From NCBI GenBank assembly GCA_905209435.1, contig CAJLTE010000122.1, positions 1 to 7,733 of the forward strand: a DNA stretch of 7,733 nt, in the 5' to 3' direction. The stretch comes from an uncultured Blautia sp. GTDB lineage: Bacteria; Bacillota_A; Clostridia; Lachnospirales; Lachnospiraceae. This document shows positions 1 to 4,748 of this stretch, piece by piece; position 1 is the first letter of the stretch; each line of letters starts with the position of its first letter. A program made the translations under genes and the position numbers. The notes under the pieces are model-generated. The model made no database searches, was not told the origin of the DNA, and worked only from the letters and a program-made list of their open reading frames with translations.

Positions 1-13
1 CTCTGAGGTATTT

Positions 14-127
14 TCAATTTTCAACATCCACGCTTTTTATTATACAGGAAGCTCCGTTGATTTCTACTATAAGCTTTGGCAAAGCACCACGTCCGTGTGA
101 TATAGCGCTGTTATATCGAATGGACAT
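14..127 (-). CDS. Possible 37-residue small protein, unrecognised
   Basis: An ATG-to-TGA frame of 37 codons begins MSIRYNSAISHGRGALPK and continues with a short hydrophobic stretch (LIVEI) and CIIKSVDVEN at the end. No clear ribosome binding site precedes it; the bases upstream read CAGTAAGACACACTCTT. It lies 55 bases after the stop of the remnant at 182-334 on the same strand, so it could be a further piece of a decayed gene rather than a real small protein. I do not recognise it and assign no function. Confidence 0.2.
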   Translation of the reverse strand: MSIRYNSAISHGRGALPKLIVEINGASCIIKSVDVEN

Positions 128-181
128 AAGAGTGTGTCTTACTGGTTTTTTTATATAGTTTCAGATTTTTTGCTTATCTTT

Positions 182-334
182 TTACTCATTTTCTTCCAAA
201 TTGTCCCAAGGTTTCAGGCCCATTTCCTCTCAGGTGACACCATACGGTGCACCTCCGAAGGTATAACCGGTGATAAAGAAAATTTTCAATATGCTGACTA
301 TCGTCCTGGCGTTGGCATCAACGAATAGCTGCAT
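182..334 (-). pseudogene. 3' end of an unrecognised gene with an in-frame TGA
   Basis: A minus-strand frame starts at an ATG inside the end of the DUF4186 gene. It reads through YTFGGAPYGVT, meets TGA at 230-232, and continues in the same frame as EEMGLKPWDNLEENE to a TAA. The protein-like composition on both sides of the stop, and the sequence VT-stop-EEMG, suggest that TGG (Trp) became TGA. The acidic tail looks like a natural C-terminus. The part nearest the DUF4186 stop (MQLFVDANARTIV) may not be original coding sequence. The family is unknown to me. No ribosome binding site is seen for the ATG, so I read this as a broken tail, not a functional gene. Confidence 0.45.
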
Positions 335-695
335 TTTTCAACTCATTCTCAATCCATGTCATGATCACGTCAACAAGATATGCTTGCTGAACCTGGCTTA
401 ATTCCCTGCCAGGCTGTATTTTATGCCATTTTCGGATGCATTCCCGGCAGCAGGTCGCAGTTGCATGCTGTGCGATGAACACAGGGTGACCACGCATAGG
501 CGTTTGCTTTCCGTCATTTGGGATATATGCAGGAGCTTCCCGCTTTGCAATGAAATCTTCTGCGTGTTTCCGGATCGTATCCAGTCCTTTTTCATGAATG
601 TAATCAATATCCTTCTGCTTAAGATGAAAGCTGCTTCGAAACCTGGAATTTCCAAGCCCCTCAAACAGCTGTTTATACCATTCTTCCTTTGTCAC
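318..695 (-). CDS. DUF4186 family protein
   Basis: A 125-residue protein that I recognise as the DUF4186 family from its conserved core: RFRSSFHLKQKDIDYI (about residues 18-33), IPNDGKQTPMRGHPVFIAQH (58-77) and the Cys/His cluster TATCCRECIRKWH (79-91). H70, H77, C82, C83, C86 and H91 could form a metal site; that is inference. No function is established as far as I know. The start is GTG, preceded by GGTGAG six bases upstream; no in-frame ATG would preserve the family N-terminus. Length is about normal for the family, so the gene looks intact. It is the third gene of a minus-strand unit after the AlkZ-related gene and the SRAP miniature, 19 bases after the latter. A role in DNA-damage tolerance is suggested only by those neighbours. 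Confidence 0.9.
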   Translation of the reverse strand: MTKEEWYKQLFEGLGNSRFRSSFHLKQKDIDYIHEKGLDTIRKHAEDFIAKREAPAYIPNDGKQTPMRGHPVFIAQHATATCCRECIRKWHKIQPGRELSQVQQAYLVDVIMTWIENELKNAAIR

Positions 696-714
696 AAAAA
701 CTCACCGCTTTCTA

Positions 715-879
715 TTATGAAAAAAGATTCTGCTGCTCATATTTCATCTGCCCAATGACTGGTGCGAAATCGGTCGGACGGATATCTTTTCGTGTTGGAT
801 GGATTTTCTGATCTATTTTTTGTATCACTTTGATTATTTCTTCCATCATATCTGGAACAACATAATATCTGCTGCACAT
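715..879 (-). pseudogene. SRAP (HMCES/YedK-type) gene reduced to 54 codons by internal deletion
   Basis: This short frame reads MCSRYYVVPD, then a helix (MMEEIIKVIQKIDQKI), then DIRPTDFAPVI (32-42), and ends GQMKYEQQNLFS. The first part matches the SRAP N-terminus: Met is removed and Cys2 attacks abasic DNA; the usual motif is MCGR and here it is MCSR. The ending resembles the usual SRAP C-terminus (YEQ..LF). A full protein is about 200-230 residues, so roughly 150 residues with the remaining active-site and DNA-binding residues are missing, exactly in frame. The start is well supported: AGGAGA lies 6 bases upstream and overlaps the stop codon of the AlkZ-related gene (9-base gap). It is probably translated, but a working SRAP is unlikely. 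A selected mini-protein is possible but unproven. Confidence 0.7.
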
Positions 880-888
880 ACTTCTCTC

Positions 889-1614
889 CTATTTCAGGAT
901 TTTTTTGATCTGCTTATCCGTTGCTTCCGGATAAAGGAGATGCATTTGATCAACAATTTTTCTCCAGGATGCCTGTGGATCTTCCTTATAGCAGGAAGTG
1001 ACATGATTGTATCCATAAATGTGTTCCGGAGAAGAATACACTGCCACATCCCATCCGTATTCCACACCCTTTCGGTTGATTCTTTTCCGAAAATCGCAGT
1101 TACACAGATATGTCTGCATCATAAGGCTGGTAATGGCTCCGTCAAATCCCTTTTCGCCATCTTTTCCAAATCCAGCCAATTTTTTCAATTCGTAGGAGTA
1201 GATTTCTGCATCATTTTCCATAAAATGATCCATAATATTCTTATGTTTGATCGGTGCTTTTTCATCCTCAAACAGAGCATCAAAATCATAGCCGTCCCTG
1301 CGGTAGTTGGCAAATACCGGCAGCCATTTTTTGGAAATAAACCCGGCTTTTTTGGCAAAGAATTTTCCGTAAAGAACATCATGTCTTTTGGCAATGGCAA
1401 TCCTCCATCTCCACGGATCCCTCACCGGATCATCAGACCACCAATATTCTGCCACTGTCCGTTCCTCCAGAGAAAACCCCGGAATTTCGTTCTTAAAAAG
1501 AGGAAGAAAACCAACCCGGTTGATATATTCGACTGCCTCATCCACACCGTGGATGCATTTCGGATCCTCCCATGTTACTCCATGAATGATCCACTCTGCT
1601 GCTTCGTTTCCCAT
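889..1614 (-). CDS. AlkZ-related protein
   Basis: A 241-residue protein with the pattern I associate with proteins annotated 'AlkZ-related': an N-terminal VGFLPLFKNEIPGFSLEERT, then WWSDDPVRDPWRWRIAIA (about 55-75), LYGKFFAKKAGFIS, a central ELKKLAGFGKDGEKGFDGAI, and a C-terminal SWRKIVDQMHLLYPEATDKQ. AlkZ/YcaQ enzymes are DNA glycosylases that unhook alkyl damage and interstrand crosslinks and leave abasic sites. Whether this shorter relative keeps that activity is not visible here. The ATG has AAAGGA 8 bases upstream, and a strong promoter lies 32 bases before the start. Length fits my memory of the family and nothing is broken. It heads a three-gene unit with an SRAP miniature and DUF4186. 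The naming comes from motif memory, not a search. Confidence 0.75.
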   Translation of the reverse strand: MGNEAAEWIIHGVTWEDPKCIHGVDEAVEYINRVGFLPLFKNEIPGFSLEERTVAEYWWSDDPVRDPWRWRIAIAKRHDVLYGKFFAKKAGFISKKWLPVFANYRRDGYDFDALFEDEKAPIKHKNIMDHFMENDAEIYSYELKKLAGFGKDGEKGFDGAITSLMMQTYLCNCDFRKRINRKGVEYGWDVAVYSSPEHIYGYNHVTSCYKEDPQASWRKIVDQMHLLYPEATDKQIKKILK

Positions 1615-1645
1615 GGCTTTTTCCTTTCTGTATTATGCTGTCTTT

Positions 1646-1675
1646 ATTATATCACAGATATGTGTATCTTGTCAG
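1646..1675 (-). promoter_or_regulatory. Promoter of the AlkZ-related/SRAP/DUF4186 unit, with a dyad in the spacer
   Basis: On the minus strand, CTGACA (1670-1675) and TATAAT (1646-1651) are separated by 18 bases. TGA directly before TATAAT gives an extended -10. The spacer holds the inverted repeat AGATA-CACA-TATCT, a possible operator overlapping the polymerase site. It does not match the Firmicute LexA box (CGAAC...GTTCG). The AlkZ-related ATG lies 32 bases beyond the -10, leaving room for a short leader with AAAGGA. Confidence 0.65.
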
Positions 1676-1898
1676 AAAAAGGCCACCGAGTTATTTGTAC
1701 CTAAAATGAATTCTTAAAGGGGTTTTGGAAATGCTGTTTCCATTTATTTCCCCAAAATATACTTCCTATGTGCAGGGATTTAGGATGCTCAATTTATCCG
1801 CAGCCTTTTCTGTTTGACGGTGTATTATGCTCTCCGTGGAATCAGTTAATCCATGATAATTCATCATTTTGTATGGAACAGTTAAGTGCCATACACTG
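1676..1898. other. Gene-free stretch with short inverted repeats
   Basis: No supported gene lies between the AlkZ promoter and the SDR terminator. Visible structure: GGGG (1719-1722) and CCCC (1750-1753) flank a perfect 6-base pair hairpin TGGAAA/TTTCCA (1726-1731 and 1737-1742). A second repeat, GTATGG/CCATAC, lies at 1871-1876 and 1889-1894. A 33-codon minus-strand frame at 1766-1867 (starting MMNYHGLTDSTESI) has no ribosome binding site and is not counted as a gene. Confidence 0.5.
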
Positions 1899-1923
1899 AA
1901 AAAAGGAGCCCAAATGACTCCTT
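1899..1923 (-). terminator. Rho-independent terminator of the SDR unit
   Basis: On the minus strand AAGGAGTC (1916-1923) pairs with GGCTCCTT (1903-1910), with one G-T pair, around the loop ATTTG, and is followed by six T (1899-1904, overlapping the stem end). It starts 23 bases after the stop of the truncated dehydrogenase gene and ends that transcription unit. Confidence 0.8.
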
Positions 1924-1946
1924 CTTCCAATACGCATTAATTATTT

Positions 1947-2327
1947 TTAAAAAATTGTATATCCACCATCTACAGCCAAAGCAGCTCCATGGATAAAACT
2001 TGCGTCATCCGATGCAAGGAAGGCGATGGCCTGTGCAACTTCTACTGGCTCTCCAGGGCGTTTTGCCGGACTCATTCCAATCTTCATTGTAACAGGATGC
2101 TGGGGGATCGCAAGCACACGTGCGATCATATCTGTTGCAATCGGTCCGGGAAGAACAGCGTTTATACGTACTCCTGTGCGTCCATGATCCAGTGACATCT
2201 GACGGGTGAGTCCAAGAAGACCATGTTTGGCAGAAGTGTAAGCAAGCCCTCCACGGCCTGCTGCGGTTGCCCTTCCGATTCCTCTTGTTGAACCAGTAAT
2301 GATCGCTACTTTATTTTCAAACTTCAT
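1947..2327 (-). pseudogene. Short-chain dehydrogenase/reductase with internal in-frame deletion
   Basis: The frame starts MKFENKVAIITGSTRGIGRATA, a classical SDR N-terminus with the NAD(P)-binding TGxxxGIG motif. It then jumps directly to AGRGGLAYTSAKHGLLGLTR, the catalytic YxxxK helix, and runs to a normal end (AALAVDGGYTIF). It has 126 residues where classical SDRs have about 250. The missing ~120 residues include the cofactor-selecting acidic loop, the NNAG motif and the catalytic Ser, so oxidoreductase activity is very unlikely. The ATG at 2325-2327 is set by GGAGGG 7 bases upstream; the frame is open for another 30 codons, but those overlap the preceding gene. The stop of the ADC-family gene is 13 bases upstream, so the two form one unit. 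The deleted protein may have been a hydroxysteroid-dehydrogenase-like or 3-oxoacyl-reductase-like enzyme; this cannot be decided. Confidence 0.85.
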
Positions 2328-2340
2328 GATAATACCCTCC

Positions 2341-3141
2341 TTATCTTCTTCCTGTTTCCATAAATGCTGTTCTATCATACCGTGAGGTAAGCAGATACGG
2401 TGCCAACACATCTGCATCCAACTCTTCGCACAAATTCAGTTTGTGAACCATCAAATCATTTGAGGAATATGCACCTCCAACAACCGTTCTGACTGGAAGT
2501 TCTCCCCATGGATCATCAATGGATGATTGTAATTGAATCGTTGCAAAACCAGGTTCCCATGAATGGTAGTTGTATTCACAAAGATTCTGGAGCAATGCAT
2601 CATTCTGGAAATGTGATTTTCCTTCCTTATCTGGTTCACGGTCAAGATGGAAGTAGAAACCACCGCCATATGTCTTTTTACCGGCTTCCGGGAACTGATA
2701 CAGCATTCCGGTCATTGCATTATTATATTCACCAATCTTAAGATCAATATTTACAAGTTCAGTACCACGACGACAGACCTGAGCAGTTACATGATCATTG
2801 TTTCGGCGGATCACAAATTCAGAACCCAGTTTCTTTGGGATTGATCCATTATCACGTCCGCACTGAACTGCCATTTCTGCACCGGTTCTTCCAAGTACAA
2901 GTCCTATTGGATATAATCCAAGCTGTGTTCCATATGTACAGTAAACACCAAGGATTGCTTCATAATAATCATCAGCAAAGGTTGGCTCTTTAACATGGCA
3001 CACAGATACTGTAACTACAGGTACGGAAAATGGTTTTAACGGTGCAGGCAGAACCTTTGCGATTGCCGCAGGATCAGTGAGGTATGCAAGATATATTCCC
3101 TCCTGATTTTTCATAAGAGAGATCTTGCCGAAATTAGGCAT
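2341..3141 (-). CDS. Acetoacetate decarboxylase family protein, 5' end possibly altered
   Basis: A 266-residue protein of the acetoacetate decarboxylase (ADC) superfamily. It aligns with Clostridium ADC over IYLAYLTDPAAIAKVLPAPL (about 16-35), DDYYEAILGVYC (57-68) and the active-site loop GRDNGSIPKKLG (95-106), where K103-K104 correspond to the Schiff-base Lys115 and its neighbour Lys116. E61 lies in the YYEA motif seen in ADC. The family includes decarboxylases and aldolase/dehydratase-like enzymes, so the substrate is open. The start is uncertain: at the annotated ATG the only purine-rich stretch (GGAAGAA) directly touches the codon. The frame stays open for 19 codons upstream (ELFKTSVKTPSFITVLEE), which read like an ADC N-terminus but contain no start codon before a TGA. 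The original start was therefore probably lost at the junction with the flavin-oxidoreductase remnant. Followed by the SDR remnant. Confidence 0.85.
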   Translation of the reverse strand: MPNFGKISLMKNQEGIYLAYLTDPAAIAKVLPAPLKPFSVPVVTVSVCHVKEPTFADDYYEAILGVYCTYGTQLGLYPIGLVLGRTGAEMAVQCGRDNGSIPKKLGSEFVIRRNNDHVTAQVCRRGTELVNIDLKIGEYNNAMTGMLYQFPEAGKKTYGGGFYFHLDREPDKEGKSHFQNDALLQNLCEYNYHSWEPGFATIQLQSSIDDPWGELPVRTVVGGAYSSNDLMVHKLNLCEELDADVLAPYLLTSRYDRTAFMETGRR

Positions 3142-3194
3142 TTCTTCCAGAACTGTGATAAAGCTTGGAGTTTTGACAGACGTCTTAAATAATT

Positions 3195-3374
3195 CTCAAG
3201 TCCCGTAACACCTGCCCCGATAATCATTACTTTTTTATCTTTCAGCTCGGCTTTTCAGGAAAGGATGTCTTCGATTGTATATACATTTTCTCCAGTTATT
3301 CCGGGAATAGATCTTGGAACGACAGATTTAGAACCAGTTGCTACAAGTACTGCGTCTGGATCCATTTCTGCAAT
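3195..3374 (-). pseudogene. Remnant of an old-yellow-enzyme-type NADH:flavin oxidoreductase
   Basis: A minus-strand frame encodes IAEMDPDAVLVATGSKSVVP, then RSIPGITGENVYTIEDILS, a TGA at 3255-3257, then KAELKDKKVMIIGAGVTGLE. This is the FAD/NAD(P)-binding half of enzymes such as 2,4-dienoyl-CoA reductase or BaiCD/BaiH: the ATG motif is followed by the second dinucleotide-binding GxGxxGxE. At the stop the family usually has Gly (L.GKAEL), so GGA to TGA is the simplest change. Another TGA borders the fragment at 3375-3377. The N-terminal FMN barrel and everything after GLE are gone. It lies directly upstream of the ADC-family gene and was probably co-transcribed with it and the SDR. The exact substrate class cannot be told. 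Confidence 0.8.
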
Positions 3375-3387
3375 TCATCTTCCATGA

Positions 3388-3489
3388 ACTGAGAAATTCA
3401 GGCAGGGACGTTCTGATACTATTATGAAAAAGATGATCGAAGCCCAGGAAAGACAGATGTCCAGTGGTTCTCAGGGCGGACAGTACTAA
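3388..3489 (+). other. Possible 3' fragment of an unrecognised plus-strand gene
   Basis: A plus-strand frame between TGA (3385-3387) and TAA (3487-3489) encodes a charged helix, EKFRQGRSDTIMKKMIEAQE, and a polar Gly/Ser tail, RQMSSGSQGGQY. The composition looks like a real C-terminus. It has no start signal and partly overlaps the edge of the flavin-oxidoreductase remnant on the other strand, so a deletion junction lies in about 3375-3410. The same frame continues after the TAA into the cytidylate-kinase-like remnant, so it could alternatively be part of that gene. Not recognised. Confidence 0.3.
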
Positions 3490-3830
3490 TCAGATAAGAG
3501 CCTCACTGTTGAGGCGCTGACTGAAAAAACAGTCAAAGCCATCGGGATTGTGTCATTGTAGGCAGATGTGCCAATCATATCCTGCAGGATAATTGTCTCA
3601 GTGTATTTATTTATGCTCCCTATGATTAACGTGTCCAGACTGTAATAGAACGCACAGGCCGTGAAGAAAAAAGTGCTCAGAAGCTGTTCAAAAAAGTAGA
3701 CAAGGAACGTCGCACCTACTATGAATACTTTACTGACAGGAAATGGACAGATCTGTCCCAGTATCATCTTTCCATTGACAGCAGTAAATTTGATCAGGAT
3801 ACCATTGTAAAAATGATCAAGCTTGGTTGT
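3490..3830 (+). pseudogene. Cytidylate-kinase-like family pseudogene (frameshift and stop)
   Basis: Reading across two lesions gives SLTVEALTEKTVKAI (to 3543), a frame change, then DCVIVGRCANHILQDNCLSV and FIYAPYD, an in-frame TAA (3627-3629), then RVQTVIERTGREEKSAQKLF, KKVDKERRTYYEYFTDRKWT and DLSQYHLSIDSSKFDQDTIV. The VIVGRCA, SVFIYAP and DK.R..YY.YFTD motifs are those of the cytidylate kinase-like P-loop family. The N-terminal P-loop is absent, and about seven residues usually found between KAI and the CVIVGRC motif are missing at the frameshift. Similarity fades near 3826. It is the only coding remnant on the plus strand that I can name. The open 93-codon minus-strand frame over it is antisense noise. 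Confidence 0.75.
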
Positions 3831-3855
3831 AAATGCCGGCTGATGGCATTTTCAT
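3831..3855 (+). terminator. Weak terminator-like hairpin after the kinase remnant
   Basis: AAATGCC (3831-3837) pairs perfectly with GGCATTT (3845-3851) around a 7-base loop and is followed only by T and C. It sits where the cytidylate-kinase-like similarity ends. The T run is mostly inside the stem, so termination would be weak. Confidence 0.3.
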
Positions 3856-3863
3856 TCCATAAC

Positions 3864-3918
3864 AAAATAAAACAGGCAGGAGGAACTTCCTTAGCGGAAA
3901 TTCTTTCTGCCTGTTTTT
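3864..3918. terminator. Strong bidirectional terminator hairpin
   Basis: The arms 3870-3890 and 3896-3916 form a 21-pair stem with one mismatch and two G-T pairs around the 5-base loop TTAGC. It is flanked by A-rich DNA on the left (AAAATA) and TTTTT on the right, so it works as an intrinsic terminator in both directions. For the minus strand it lies just past the mscL-like tail and would end the fhs-fchA-folD-glucosaminidase transcript. For the plus strand it would end the kinase remnant. Confidence 0.85.
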
Positions 3919-3929
3919 CATGCTTATCA

Positions 3930-4010
3930 CTATTCTTCTGTTTCCTCAGGTAACTGTGAGGTACAGTGCGGACAGCGAGTTGCATGAATGTCGATCTCTG
4001 TCATACAGAA
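3930..4010 (-). pseudogene. 3' tail of an mscL-like gene (mechanosensitive channel C-terminus)
   Basis: In a frame different from the glucosaminidase gene, the minus strand encodes [20 protein letters not shown] then PEETEE and TAG. Several clostridial large-conductance mechanosensitive channels (MscL) end in such a double CxxC ribbon (CPx[15 protein letters not shown]). The first Cys of the first CxxC is already lost, which puts the breakpoint near 4011. The two membrane helices and the rest of the gene are gone. The tail overlaps the last three codons, including the stop, of the glucosaminidase gene. The terminator at 3864-3918 was probably its own. Confidence 0.65.
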
Positions 4011-4747
4011 GACAGTATTTTTCTTAATTTACTGCCATAATCCTTTCCTGCTGCCCAGCCGCTGCCATAGGGGTTTTCCTGGATTCCCAGCCACTCCACA
4101 TAAGGAGCAGTCTCTCTGGTTACATAGTCAAAGCGCTCATCCACGCATTCCTGGTTTAAAGCTTCAGAGGATGCATAAGCCTTCAGATGCTGTACCTGTG
4201 CCCGCAGTCCTGTACGGACATCCGGGAAAGAATTTCCTTTCACTCCGTTTCCGGTTGTTCCCAGTCCTGCAAAATTAAACTGACTAATCTCAGAATCGCC
4301 ACCATAAGACAGCCACCCGGTTTCCAGCATGGACTGTGCAAATACCACTTCTCCGCGGACATTTTCAGTATTGGCTTCCTCAATGATAATATTACAGAAA
4401 GTCTCAATATCCGGTGCTCCGCCTGCTCCCAGCGCCTCAGCAGGATAAGTAATACCCTGTTCATTATACAGAGAACACATGGCTTCCGCTGTTACAGTGG
4501 TTCCCCCCATAATTGTATAATATCCATAGGTGTTATCTGTGGGATCCTCATTGGAAATCACTGCATCTGAGGATTCCTCCAGATATTCAGGCTTTGATAT
4601 CTGCCCTTCCCCAGAATGATCCGGTTCCTGACTGTTATCTGATGTTGTCTGATCCTGACCGGCACTTACCAAAGCAGGTGCCCCGAATATCAGGGCACCT
4701 GTCATTGTCATAAGCAGCCAGAAATGTTTTCCCGGCACTTTCTTCAT
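4001..4747 (-). CDS. Secreted glucosaminidase-domain protein
   Basis: A 248-residue exported protein. Residues 1-29 form a signal peptide: MKKVPGKH, a hydrophobic core, and cleavage probably after ALVSA. A polar, acidic linker (30-75) follows, then a glucosaminidase domain (about 110-247). [14 protein letters not shown] (137-150) carries E142, the expected catalytic Glu; [13 protein letters not shown] (156-168) and [18 protein letters not shown] (174-191) are the usual core motifs. It would cleave the N-acetylglucosamine linkage in peptidoglycan outside the cell. There are no SH3 or LysM repeats, so wall binding is by the domain itself or the linker. The ATG is 1 base after the folD stop, with only AGAAAGG about 11 bases upstream inside folD, so translation is probably coupled to folD. 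The last codons sit on an mscL-tail deletion junction, so the final residues may differ from the ancestral end. Confidence 0.9.
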   Translation of the reverse strand: MKKVPGKHFWLLMTMTGALIFGAPALVSAGQDQTTSDNSQEPDHSGEGQISKPEYLEESSDAVISNEDPTDNTYGYYTIMGGTTVTAEAMCSLYNEQGITYPAEALGAGGAPDIETFCNIIIEEANTENVRGEVVFAQSMLETGWLSYGGDSEISQFNFAGLGTTGNGVKGNSFPDVRTGLRAQVQHLKAYASSEALNQECVDERFDYVTRETAPYVEWLGIQENPYGSGWAAGKDYGSKLRKILSSV

Positions 4748-4748
4748 C

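Noticed and set aside
134..328. A 64-codon plus-strand frame with a hydrophobic N-terminus
   Set aside because: No ribosome binding site, and the opposite strand carries a better coding pattern (the 182-334 remnant). The hydrophobicity comes from T-rich DNA.
1646..1675. A LexA (SOS) box in the AlkZ-related promoter
   Set aside because: The dyad AGATA-CACA-TATCT does not match CGAAC-N4-GTTCG, so SOS control by LexA is not supported.
799..1704. A 301-codon plus-strand frame, longer than the gene on the other strand
   Set aside because: It is antisense to the AlkZ-related and SRAP genes, is rich in Phe/Ile/His/Cys, and has no family motifs. The minus-strand proteins have clear motifs, ribosome binding sites and a promoter.
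1766..1867. A 33-codon minus-strand frame starting MMNYHGLTDSTE
   Set aside because: It has protein-like composition but no ribosome binding site, no promoter and no recognised family. It is too short to support on frame alone.
2328..2417. An upstream extension of the SDR frame by 30 codons
   Set aside because: It overlaps the end of the ADC-family gene, and the SDR family begins at MKFENK, which has an ideal GGAGGG site.
3486..3767. A 93-codon minus-strand frame with a membrane-like stretch, at first suggestive of a MATE transporter piece
   Set aside because: The opposite strand encodes recognisable cytidylate-kinase-like motifs, and the hydrophobic stretch is the antisense of a charged helix.
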